From NCBI GenBank assembly GCA_021234155.1, contig JAJEKV010000046.1, positions 1,416,298-1,480,297 on the forward strand: DNA of 64,000 nucleotides, written 5' to 3'. This DNA comes from Isoetes taiwanensis (taxonomy: Eukaryota; Streptophyta; Lycopodiopsida; Isoetales; Isoetaceae). The notes under the pieces are model-generated. The model saw nothing but the letters and a program-made list of their open reading frames with translations, did not search any database and had not been told where the DNA came from. The position numbers and the translations under genes were made by a program. Below are positions 53,601 through 64,000 of the stretch, piece by piece (position 1 is the first letter of the stretch; each line of letters starts with the position of its first letter).

Positions 53601-56600
53601 CTGTGTATCGTAACAGTATTTTGAAGCAGTCAGATGAAAAAAAACGCGAAGCAGCTCTTTCCTTTTTTGTCGCATATCTTGAACGCTACTATTTCTTAAT
53701 CTGCTTTGCTGTATACATATACACAGAGCAGTCAATTCTCTCCAATGGAAATGCTGGGAAAGACAGCTTTCATCTATGGATGAAAGCAAGACCAGAACTT
53801 TATAGCATCCTGAGAAGGTGGGTAATGCAATATTGTAATTTGGGAAAGCACCAAAGGACCATTGATATATCCTTCCTTAAAATTTGAGAACAAAATGTTG
53901 CTTGAGCAACATATGCTTCTAGGAGTCTACTGATGATCCAATGCCATGCTTGCACAAAGCACCGGGGTTATTTGGAAAGCCTCTATGTCCCACACATTAA
54001 GTGTAACATATTTTATAATGTTGACCAACGGATCAACGTTAGGTGTAGGCCTGGATGTTTTCTTTTGTGACGAAGCATTTGATTTTACTTCTAGCTCTTT
54101 CTGGGTATATTTCTCTGCTTTCTTAGACTACGATGTTCAGATGATTTCGATTTCTTGCAGATTGTTAAGGAGAGATCCAATGGGCGCTCTTGGGTATAGG
54201 AACAGTCCTCCAGGTCTGATAAAAAGGACTACTTCTAATGATGATACCCGGCCATACAAGATGGAAGCTATAGTGGCTACAAGAAGTGGAGCTGTACTGG
54301 GCCGGCAAACTATTCTAAAAAGTGATCACTTTCCAGGTTGCCAAAATAGCAATCTTCCAGACAGAGTTGAAGGGGCACCAAATTTTAGAGGAGTTCCAGG
54401 CTTTCCTGTCTATGGTGTAGCAAACCCTACGATAGATGGGATTCGGGCAGTGCTCGATAGGGTTGCTGATGGCAACCAACAGAAGCCTATTCTGTGGCAT
54501 AACATGAGAGAAGAGCCAGTAATTTACATAAACGGAAAGCCATTTGTGTTGCGAGAAGTAGAAAGACCATTCAAAAATATGTTGGAATACACGGTAACGA
54601 TAGCTTCAATTAGGCAATTGTCCTAAAATGGGTTATGATGCAAGCATTGGCTGTAATGTTCATTGCAGGGTATTGATAGAGAGAGAGTCGAACAAATGGA
54701 AAGAAGATTAAAAGAAGATATCTTAAGAGAGGCTGAGCTTTACGATGGTGCTATAATGGTGAACCATGAGACGGAGGATGGACAGATATTTGATTCATGG
54801 GAGTCTGTAAATGCAGAAGTAGTGCAGACGTCGTTGGAGGTTTATGATTGTTTGCAAGCTGAAGGGTTTTGTGTCAATTATGCACGTGTTCCAATAACTG
54901 ATGGCAAGGCTCCAAAGAGTTCTGACTTTGATAAGCTTGCAAGCAATATTGCTTCTGCAGCGCCTGACGTTGTATGTGTTTTCAATTGCCAGGTATGATG
55001 AAGTGTTTGCTCATAATTGATGTTGCGGAACATATAGCGTTCAAAAACTAAGTGTTGTTTGAGAAACAGATGGGACGGGGGCGCACGACGACTGGTACTG
55101 TGATTGCATGTCTCATAAAACTGCGTTGTAATATTGGCAGACCTCTGAAGTTGCCATCCTTTCTGTTCAAGAAACCAGACATTGAGAGTCGCGGAGTAAC
55201 AATAGATGAAGATGGTGATATTGTGTTTGGCACATCTGGACAGAAGGTGGAGCAAGAGCCTTTTGTAGTGCCTCTAATTGATGACATACCCATTGTGAGA
55301 CGGATCACAAGGTCACTTGAGAACGGGTCTGAAAGCAGGGCAATACTAGATGTTGTTATAGATCATTGTGCAGCAATGCAAAACTTGCGACAGGCAGTAC
55401 TATATTATCGAAAAGTGTTCAACCAGCAAGACCTGGATAACCATGTAAGAAGGGCAGCTCTTAGCCGTGGAATGGAATATTTAGACCGCTACTTTATGAT
55501 GATTACATTTACATCATATCTTGGAAGTGAGGCATTTGATGGGTATTGTCAACCTGGTTGTATGGGCATGCCATTCAGAGCATGGCTACGCAGATGGCCT
55601 GAAATTAGGCAGATGAAATGGGGGATGCATCTTCGCTCGGCTCAATTTTTTACAATACCTGTAAGTTCGATGATATACTTGTCATGCTGATGACTGAGAT
55701 ACCCTCAGACATAATTACCTGATACATCTTTGCAAATATTTGCAGGAAATTACATTGAGAACACTTACTGAATATGCTGAGGGAGATGAAGCGATGGAAA
55801 TGAGCATCAAGTCCAGGAATGGTGCTGTGTTGGAGAAGCATTCTATCTTAAAGATGTACTTCTTTCCTGGTCAAAAGAAAACATCTTCACATACAGATAT
55901 TCCAGGTGCTCCTCATGTATGCCAGGTAAGCAACTAGTGTGTATGGTGGTGACTATATCTCTGTAATTCTTTCAAAGTTAGGATCTAGTGGAGACAAAAA
56001 GAATCCAACAACAGGAGAAACTTATTTATTACCAAAAGATCAATCATTATGTCTGATTCGAGTGGATTGAATTGCAGGCATTGAGAGTACTGCAAGTGAT
56101 AATGATTGCCATGATTGAGGTTCTCATCTATTTGATAGATATAGGAAGATTAAAACATCATCCTTTGCCCACATAATTTGGAAAAATTATACATATCTAC
56201 ATGGGATTTATAAGGTACGTTGAAACAGAGTGCCGTATAGGTTTCGTCACTTTCTAGAATGCCGGCAATAGCATCCAGTACATCCAGTAGCTGGAAGGTT
56301 GTTCTTATCATCTCCCCAATGTCAGCCATGGCGAATATGATTAGAGGTGTAACTTGGGAGAATTAGAATGTCAACTGCATCTGTGGGAAATTTCAAGACT
56401 AATATATTTAAGGGCGATTCTGGATACATCAGCTGATGCCACACCAGTAGTGCAACTCAAGCAAAGTCAATATCTGGGACAAAAAGAACTTGTAGTTTAA
56501 AATGCCTAGGGATTATGATCAATCCCTGTCACAGGGTGTTCACCACAGTCGTCTCTGTAAATATTGAGTAGAACCTCAAAAACATTACAATTACATTATA

Positions 56601-59509
56601 AAGCATCTTTTTGATGCATGGTTGCTAATATTTGGCTTTCTTAACTTTTTTCCAGACAGATGGTTTTCCCATTCATAGTATGGCTACACCGACCATTCAT
56701 GGGGCCAAAGCAGTTTTTGCTCATTTAAGAAATGAGCACATGTTGGATAAAATTCACTGCCGGAAAACCGTAATAACAGATTTACGTGAAGAAGTGGTTG
56801 TATACATTAATGATAATCCATTTGTCTTACGGGAGATTGACCAACCTGCAAGTACATTAAAGCACACTGGTATTTCGGGCACAGCGGTCAGTATAATGAT
56901 CATGACCTAGTTGATTTGAATACGTTTTGTGTCAATTTATATGTACTTTGGATTCGGATGTGTTTCACATTCAAAATGCTTATAAAAGTGTGTGTAAATA
57001 TTAAAATCAGATTTCATGCGCTTTATTTCAATTGTCATTTTTTTCTTCTGAAATTACTAGGGTCCTTAAAAATGAAAGACTATATATACAAATCTGTCTG
57101 CTTTTTGGATACGGGAAATCCAAACCAATCTTTATGGTGATAGCTCTTCTGCAAAAAGCGTGCTTTTGCTCTCATGCTAATAGAAGACAGCAGTAATTTG
57201 GTTCTCTTGAAATGACAATTATATACTAGTAGATGCCTATGACATTTGCGAACATGTGGGAGTCATTCCCAATAAATAGCTGGTCAGACTTTCTGTGGGT
57301 GGCTGTCTACTTATGTGCAAAAGCATTACTGACAAAGTCAAATTAATATGCTACATAGATAGATAAAATCTACTAGCTCTCCAAAACTAAGTTAGAAATT
57401 GGTCTGTCTTTGTGTTTTTATTTTGTTACAAGTAATTTTTTTTTAATACTTTCTTTCCATATAATTCATAATGCTTGTGGTTGCCATGCATAGGTCGAAC
57501 AAATGGAGCAAAGACTGAAGGAAGATATTCTAGCTGAGGCAGCCCGCTTGGGTGGACGTATGGTCTTGCACCGTGAAGAATATAACCCTGTAACTAACCA
57601 GTCAGATACACTTGGCTATTGGGAAACTATTACAAGTGAAGGTGTGATGACACCTGCAGAGATGTATAAGGATCTATCGAGTCAAGGCTTTAACATTGAC
57701 TATAAACGAATACCATTAACAAGGGAAAGAACACCATTGGCCTGCGATCTGGATGCGATTCAAAGGCGGCTTAATAGGTAATGCATATATTTTTATTTAT
57801 GTGTATTTGTTTGAAACAATAGATTTTTTGTTTTTGTATCCTACGACCAGCTTATATCTTTGGGTTATATACCAGCAATGGAGGGAATGAAAAACATGGA
57901 ATGTAAACTTTAATCAGATCCTTGTGACATTATGGTTACAGGAACCATGATTGTTGTAAAGTCCTTGGCCTATTTTCTGATTCTAATCTCATGAATTTAT
58001 AACCATTGCACGGTTGTTTTCTTCAAAATCAAATTAATTTGCGAACATGCAAAGTAATTTTATTAAATTCTTGTTGTGAGGCACAAAATTTATCCTGCTG
58101 TGTGGTTGGCCCGTTCATGGGCTTTGGACTTGAAATTTACAGTTTCCACCACACGTGGACCTTATCCTAGTATTTTGTGTACCCTGACACACGTCACATG
58201 ATCCTTGTCGTGTTATTAAGTTGTCCCGTGAACAGCTCATTATTCTCAACTTGGTTGATTCTATATCTATGTAGTTCCCATCCAAATTGTCAGCACGCAT
58301 AGACATAAATTTAAGAAAAAAACAATTTTCATATTGCTTACAGATATATAATCAAGCAAGGATACCAGTACGAAATTTCTGGCATTTTTCATACCATTGA
58401 TAATCTCAATTTGCTCTTGATATATGAGACACTTTAAAACTAGCATGTCTAGGACTCTCTTTTAGGGGTGCTAAAAGTGCTCACTCGTGTGTTTTGTTTT
58501 AAAGGACTAGTCAAGAGGTGGAATATATTTTTGTGTCACATACAGGATTTGGAGGTGTAGCTTATGCGATGGCAATAGCGTATCTCCGGCTAAAAGCTGA
58601 TGCTCAATTGGCAGCACTGTCACCATCAATCCTAAGGGCAAGTTTGGCACTGAAGTCAGACAGCAGAGATATTTCACGACCTCCAGATGACAATGAGGCA
58701 TTCAAAGAGGGGGATTATAGGGATATTTTGAGTCTTGCACGCGTCCTTCCGAATGGCCCTGCATGTAAAGCTGAAGTCGATGCAGTGATAGACAAGTAAG
58801 TTGTAGACTTATGATTTAAAGGACTTTGCAGCTATTAAATGTAAAAGGGCAGAGATGCCTACCAAACTTACTCTCCAATTATTGACTCCTTGGTTTTCAT
58901 TCATCTCGCCCCTCATATATTGTAAGTATTAACTGCCTACCTGTCATTTCTTGTCATATTTCATGCAATAGGCTTCATCAATAGTTCGGAATAGTTTGGA
59001 ACTCCTTGTTACAGACCTGCACATCTCGTACGTTTGTATATATTTGCTAAAGGGACAGAAAGTCTCATATTAGAACGACACCACTCTCTTACATTTGTGT
59101 ATATTTGCTAAAGATACACAAAGTCTCACTTAGGTTTCCTTTTGTTCATTTTCCATAGATGTGCCGAAGCTGGACATCTTCGAAATGACATTTTTTACTA
59201 CAAGCAAGAAGTAGAATCTCTGGAGGAAACTGATGAGGATCAGAAGGATTTTCTTTATGATATGGGCGTCAAAGCTTTGAGGTACATAAGTTAATGCATT
59301 CAATTTGAGTATATGAAAGTTTCTTCACCTGACTTCTGTGTTCCTGTATTTGCTTCAGGAGATACTTCTTTCTAATTTCATTCAGATCTTATTTGGATAC
59401 TCAGATTGTAAGAGATGACACTAAATTAGTTGGAGAACAAGATTTTTCTTCTTGGATGCAAGCACGACCAGAGTTGGGCCATCTTTGTGACAATTTAAAA
59501 TTGGAGTGA
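50662..59509 (+). CDS. PALD1: Paladin-like protein with three PTP-like phytase/phosphatase units, complete 19-exon gene
   Basis: Exons: 50662-50826, 50973-51089, 51156-51227, 51698-51768, 51845-51944, 52024-52122, 52266-52392, 52794-52927, 53076-53135, 53582-53817, 54161-54593, 54669-54992, 55070-55660, 55746-55925, 56656-56886, 57494-57777, 58505-58795, 59159-59281 and 59359-59509. They sum to 1262 codons plus stop with consistent phases and GT-AG borders, close to the length I recall for plant paladins. Three repeats of one unit are seen: ILKSDHFPGCQN (twice; ILKMYFFPG in the third), REEPVIYINGRPFVLRE and variants, then a CX5R loop. Loop 1 is CQMGRGR (Cys225-Arg231); loop 2 is CQMGRGR (Cys645-Arg651), split by an intron; loop 3 reads SHTGFGG (Ser1086), without Cys or Arg. 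Each unit ends in a helical W-MKARPEL-like segment. Animal paladin is linked to phosphoinositide signalling; the plant role is not established. Probably cytosolic: no signal peptide or membrane segment is seen. Confidence 0.94.
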
Positions 59510-60522
59510 AATGGATTTGTTTCTATATGACTTCCTTGTTTCAACTTAATATAATATCTGATTCGTAGAATGTTCTCTCTTTTCAAAGAACACGAAATTG
59601 TCCCAAAGGCTTATGATATTTCTAGATTGCCCTCTTGTTCAGTGATGACGTTGATAATTCTTAGAGAGGCAGATCAGCCACGAGTCAAGGTTCCTAGCAA
59701 TGTGCTTGTGGGGCCTTTGATTCATCATTTAGAATCTTGGACACCTTGGGTGAATTTCTATTCTAATCTTGTAAATAGATAGTAATTTTTATGTCATACC
59801 ACATTCATTAGCAACATCATACAACATATGATGATCCTTGAATGTACCATATTGCTAATAAAATTTGGCGCTAAGAAAATTCCTATTTTGGCCAAATGAG
59901 AGGAATGCGTGTTGGGTTCCTAAAGTAGTTAAAGCATATTGTCTAAATTGAGATGGTTTATCAAGAATGTGTTTTAACCTATAAAACCCGCGTTCACTGG
60001 TTCCAATGATTGACTTGATTTCATTCTATATGATCTTAGGATTGAGTCCTCATAATGGCCAGATTACTTTGCACTTATAATTGTTGCTTGACTAGGTCCT
60101 ATATGATCTTGTGTTTGATCCTACTTTGCACTTATAGCCAGTTTCTAGATTATTTATAAGAGTGGAGAGCCAAATCTTTAACCATGGGCCACTGTTTGTT
60201 TCTATCTTGAGGAGCCAATATCCGAGTCATGAGGGCGTGACCATTATTTTAATCATAAGAAATATTCAACTCGTATTTGTGACATTAAGGAATTGTTAAT
60301 ACTACATCAAGCTATGCAATGCACTACAAAATCGATTGTTTAAAGCCCAAGCTTGACAATTTAAAGATCAACATATTGGCATATTGCCATATCAGAATTA
60401 TTTCTCTCGTATTTTATTACGAGTTTTGACTTGATTGTTTGATGTGTTCATAAATTATATTACTGTCAATATTAACAAAAAATTTCTTAATCAAAATTCA
60501 GGATAAAAACATACTTGTATTT
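59510..60522. other. Region after the paladin-like gene
   Basis: No gene is seen. AATAAA at 59857-59862 is a candidate polyadenylation signal about 350 bases after the stop codon. A short frame at 59570-59782 has no known domain. Confidence 0.4.
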
Positions 60523-61075
60523 TTGAAAGGAAGAAAGGAAGGAAGGAAGTTTATTTTAACGTCCACGGAGGCCAGAGGCCTATGAGACGGTACATGCAGA
60601 GAACAGGCAAAAAAGCCAAAAACCCCAACACCAACAACAAACAATGTAACTGTACAGTAGAACCCTACTACCGGGATGAAAAAACCCCCACTTGGGAGGA
60701 AAAACCCTAACAGTAGGCTCTCAAATACCATGCCCCAGAAGAGCAAGTCTGACGGCCGAAATCTGCAGGATGTAAGCTCCCAGTCGCGCTACCATAGGTG
60801 ATGCAAGTAATTGATGTAGCGGTGTGTCAGAGCATCTAAGATTAGTGTGCACTGCTCGGACATGGGCATATGCTGGGCACCGCTGGAGGGCATGGTGCTC
60901 ATCCTCTATCACGTGCATCTCACAACACTGACATATCCTCTCCTCCCTGGGGATCCCGTGCCTGCCATTCAATGGGAACCCGTCCTTATGGCAGCAATAG
61001 CTCTCCGTTTCTTCACTGAATGAATTGTTCATTAATAAAAAGTACAAAATACACAAAATATACATATTCATTTAG
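60523..61075 (-). mobile_element. LINE copy D, 3' end only, minus strand
   Basis: Minus-strand frame 60721-61071 includes RICQCCEMHVIEDEHHALQR followed by CPAYAHVR, clearly related to CRACGANEVEDEEHVILKCPAY of LINE copy C. Then come a 3' UTR, the sequence CGTCTCATAG as in copy C, a hairpin (60569-60581), and a (CTTC)n-like tail (GGAA on the plus strand, 60523-60550). It is a heavily 5'-truncated copy; the RT core is absent. The limit near 61075 is approximate. Confidence 0.78.
60569..60581 (-). other. 3' terminal hairpin of LINE copy D
   Basis: AGGCC-AGA-GGCCT: the same position and stem length as the AGACC/GGTCT hairpins of copies A and C, with the middle A-T pair changed to G-C. Confidence 0.7.
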
Positions 61076-61217
61076 CTATGTAAACAAAAAAGGGTGGTTC
61101 TGGACCAAGAGTCTCAAGCACTGTGTACTCACTCTAGTAAGCAAGCAAGCCACTATACACTTACGCAATACTAATTTCCCACTAAAAAATAAAACTCCAC
61201 CTAGCATAAGGTCATCA

Positions 61218-61321
61218 GGGGGTTAATTCCCCTTGCGAGCCTGTTATGGCAAATAAATAGGGGAGCCCGAGGGCAAGCCTGTTTATTTGCCATAACAGGA
61301 AAGCAAAGGGGATTAACCCCC
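61218..61321. repeat. Fold-back element, 44-base arms, 16-base loop
   Basis: Left arm 61218-61261 and right arm 61278-61321 are reverse complements with six mismatches in 44 bases. The arms contain GGGGGTTAAT at the ends and CCTGTTATGGCAAATAAA in the inner part. Such a structure could be a small fold-back transposon or a hairpin-RNA locus. I saw no clear target duplication. Confidence 0.88.
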
Positions 61322-61538
61322 TTAATCGGCAAGCAAGCTGTCTCGCCCAAAGCTGCACCCACAGCTGGATTATCAGCTCTCCAGATCGATTATAACAAGC
61401 TCGGTATCCTCCACAGCTACATTATCAACTCCCAGCCTGGATTATCAACATCCGAGGCTGAATCATGCACTCAGAGATGCATCCGGGGCTCCAGATGCAC
61501 GCTGCTGCCCTGTGGCGAACTTTTCAGGCTAAACAACA

Positions 61539-61663
61539 GGTGCCTTTTATGCTCTGTCACACAGAGCTTGGATCAATGTTAGGGATTCCTTGGATCAGAA
61601 AGGTGCCCTTTATGCTCTATCTCACAGCTTTGATCAATGTTAGAGATTCCTTGGATTAGAAAG
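61539..61663 (+). repeat. Tandem repeat, two units of about 63 bases
   Basis: Units start GGTGCCTTTTATGCTCT at 61539 and GGTGCCCTTTATGCTCT at 61602, and both end in ATTCCTTGGAT(C/T)AGAAAG. They differ at a few positions. Confidence 0.88.
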
Positions 61664-63351
61664 TCTGCCAGTTAAAGTGATCTAACGTGGCAATTAATTG
61701 AAAAAAAAAAGAAGTAAGCCTCTAGACACACTGAGACGACTAAACATTTATTATGTCCAATGCAATCCCTAATTTCGTTTGTTACTATCTTTATGGGTTT
61801 TATTCCAGGTTTTATTCAGAGCCATTGATCTGTGGGATATCCCTGGTATTGTGACCCAAAAATAAAAAACCACTTCCTATGGTGTCGATCGAACACATGG
61901 TTGAAGCACAAGAAAAAAGCAAAATAAAGAAGCCAATGGTCAGCCCTCCACTGCAGCAACCGGCAAATGAAACAAAGCAGGCAGGAAGCAAGCATGACTG
62001 CCCCAATGAAAGACGTTGGAAACAATCCTCTTCTAGTCCTGGGCAGGAGTCCGGAATGAATTCTCCGCCACTGCCCTGTGCCAAAGAAACAAGACGGCCA
62101 AATAGGAAAAAACAAAAAAACTAAAACCAAGCGAAATAAAAACCCTATATAAACCCAACAGAAACAGAGCCGGGATGCAACATTTCAATGGATTGGGGCT
62201 CGGATCTAGAGCCGCAGATCGCCCATTCCGCCGCCGAATCCGGGCGCTTCAAAGCTTGGCATTATGTACAAAGGCCGGCTACGAAGCTATGACGGCATTT
62301 CTGAAGAATTTGCAAATGCCTTGTTCATTTGCATCGCTGCAGCGAAATTTCACGCCTCCAAAGCCTCCATGCCCGCGACAAAGATCTTTGCACCGATTTT
62401 TTGTAGAACGACACGCTACCGGCTGTTTTTTCCTTACAAACCATCCCTTGTTTGACAAAACCCCCACCTGCCGATTCTTGCAACAATGGAGATACAGATC
62501 AACTCCGTCCACATAATACACAGATGAAGCCCCGGATCCCTCGGCATGGGATCGCCCGCACCTCGCCCAAAAAAAAACCAGGTAATCTTTATCCGTGGCC
62601 CTAAAATTAAAAATACCCTTCCTTTCAACCATTACAAAAAAAGGGAGTTGCAAATCACCCAAAATAGCAATAACCATTTAAGCTGCTCCCACATGGCAAA
62701 TTATACCATTTTTCATACAATACGATACTGAAATCATAGTCCTAACCACTGCCAGAATACCCTCCCCCAACCCAAAACGAAATTAGCACACTATATATAT
62801 ATGGACAATCCAATTAATTAATGGACACAAATATTTACCTTAATAACTAATGGACACTAACATTCATTCTCCATTAATCGACAATCCAATTAATGTCCAA
62901 TCCAAATAATGGACACAAATCTTTACCTTAATTAGGGTAATTACACACCAATGGTTATCTTAGCTTAAAAGTTAAAATTTTAAGATAACGGCGTTCACAC
63001 CTGTCTCGTTAATTATTTCCGTTAAAATCAAAGATGTTAAGGTTTAACGTAGCTGGTTAGGTTAAATTTTAATTTAATCATGATTCATACACGTTTTAGT
63101 TATGCTAAACCCTAACAGCAGGTTAAAATTCTTAACAAAATAGGTTGTAAATTTATCCCCCCCTGTCGAGCACGGTTAAGGCTGTTACGCCGACAATGGC
63201 GACGACGCCATAGCTGGTCCGGCCGAATCTCTCCAGCCATTCAATCTTCTCTTTTGTCTTATTTTCGTCTCCAGGTATGTTCTGAATCCTTTTTTCTTTG
63301 CATTCCATTTTCTCAGTAAACACCAGCAGTATTTCGTGTTTTTCATTTTTT
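61664..63351. other. Mostly gene-free stretch
   Basis: Open frames such as plus 62175-62516 and minus 62279-62677 lack recognised domains. TATA-like ATs lie at about 62791-62802. GC-rich sequence at 63180-63240 may belong to the start region of a neighbouring gene. I cannot assign anything here. Confidence 0.35.
62804..62935 (+). repeat. Imperfect direct repeat of about 45 bases
   Basis: GACAATCCAATTAAT followed by ATGGACACAAAT(A/C)TTTACC occurs from about 62804 and again from about 62880. A third partial ATGGACACTAACATT lies between them. Confidence 0.75.
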
Positions 63352-64000
63352 TCAGCAGTATTTCAAATAGCCAGCAGTCTCATGCAGCAGAAAGGGAATG
63401 TCCATCTTCGGAATTACACCCTGAAGTCTTTTCACTTTAAATTCAAACAATCTCTTCTTATTCTTGATCTCAAATTCACCAAAGACTCTGCTCCTTAGCC
63501 TGTGTTTGAGAAAACAAGACAGAATGTTTTTTGGGTATTTGGCCTTCCAAAACTGTGGCGCTGCACTGGATTTTCTTAGTTGCTCCTTGAGAGCTTTGCT
63601 CCAGCCAGAACCCTCTGCGCTGAGTGCAAGGGCAGAATCTGCAGCATATTTTATGGCCTTATAACGCTCAGTGGTTCTCAGAATTTCTGCATTTCTGGAA
63701 AGCCGAACAAGTGCAGGCAGTAGATTAGAGCAATAGTCCTCCATAGCCAAATTAACAAACAGTTTCGTGAAATCTGATGCTTGATTCTTCACAAAGGAGC
63801 AGATTCCAAATGGCATTCCATCTATAAACATAAGCACAACCAATGGCAGGATAGATAACAACAAGCCGGTGTCCAATATCGGCAAATAATCGTAAAAGGC
63901 TGCTGAGGGAGGCTAAGAACAGGTTGCATGCTTCACACTGGCGCTTGCTCTGGCGCCTTAGATGGCCAAGACGAACCACATCAGGCAGAAGATCATCAAT
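63352..64000 (-). CDS. Hypothetical protein, C-terminal part, runs off the window
   Basis: A minus-strand frame from about 63912 to 63352 codes for about 185 residues and stops after YLKYC. It carries one hydrophobic run, GLLLSILPLVVLMFIDG, which could be a membrane helix, followed by a helical, charged region (EILRTTERYKAIKYAADSAL) and a basic tail (CFLKHRLRSRVFGEFEIKNK). Upstream, minus 63752-64000 in another frame reads DDLLPDVVRLGHLRRQSKRQ; this could be the preceding exon, joined by a splice or broken by a frameshift. I do not recognise the family. The true start lies beyond the window. Confidence 0.5.

Noticed and set aside
59034-59140. Short direct repeat around TATATTTGCTAAAG in intron 17 of the paladin-like gene
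   Set aside because: A small intronic duplication without any sign of function.

Overview
The window reads as nuclear DNA of a land plant. It holds two spliced genes with GT-AG introns, several decayed gene pieces, and a large mass of LTR retrotransposons and LINEs with long TC/GA microsatellites. The diffuse gene spacing, the jockey-like LINEs and a Ty3/gypsy element with an archaeal-type RNase H point loosely to a large plant genome, perhaps a gymnosperm or fern. That is a low-confidence inference. I see no bacterial, organellar or CRISPR features.

Layout. 1-4.7 kb: promoter side and complete BDP1 (TFIIIB B'' subunit), 10 exons, + strand. 6.1-8.5 kb: minus-strand LINE copy A ending in (GA)n, interrupted by the poly(A) end of another LINE. 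About 8.6-12.2 kb: decayed minus-strand Ty1/copia element with a tRNA-iMet primer site. 13.2-13.9 kb: hexokinase pseudogene that kept an intron. 14.5-16.0 kb: LINE 3' part with poly(A). 16.9-17.3 kb: cluster of GGAGGTTTCC motifs. 17.4-21.7 kb: no recognised gene. 21.7-23.7 kb: LINE copy B ending in (CT)n.

23.7-45.4 kb is one nested structure. A Ty3/gypsy element (Gypsy-2, + strand, LTRs of about 1.9 kb) sits in or at the microsatellite tail of LINE B. Its 5' LTR is split by a second Ty3/gypsy element (Gypsy-1, minus strand, 25439-36398, LTRs of about 0.5 kb). Its pol gene is split by an 815-bp insertion with a 7-bp target duplication. Gypsy-2 carries gag, protease, archaeal-type RNase H, RT, a weak second RNase H, and integrase, in that order. 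Gypsy-1 carries gag-PR-RT-RH-INT plus extra sense ORFs after integrase.

45.4-48.3 kb: LINE copy C, with (CT)n on both sides. 49.2-49.4 kb: broken LysM-receptor exon, minus strand. 50.7-59.5 kb: complete 19-exon paladin-like gene, + strand, encoding 1262 residues. Its first two phosphatase loops are intact and the third is degenerate. 60.5-61.1 kb: 3' end of LINE copy D, minus strand. 61.2-62.9 kb: a fold-back element and short tandem repeats. The last 650 bases hold a partial minus-strand ORF that I do not recognise.

The most interesting signals are three. One is the RNase H placed before RT in Gypsy-2. Another is a 3'-terminal hairpin in all four LINE copies whose pairing is kept although its sequence changes. 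The third is the link between those LINEs and TC microsatellites.
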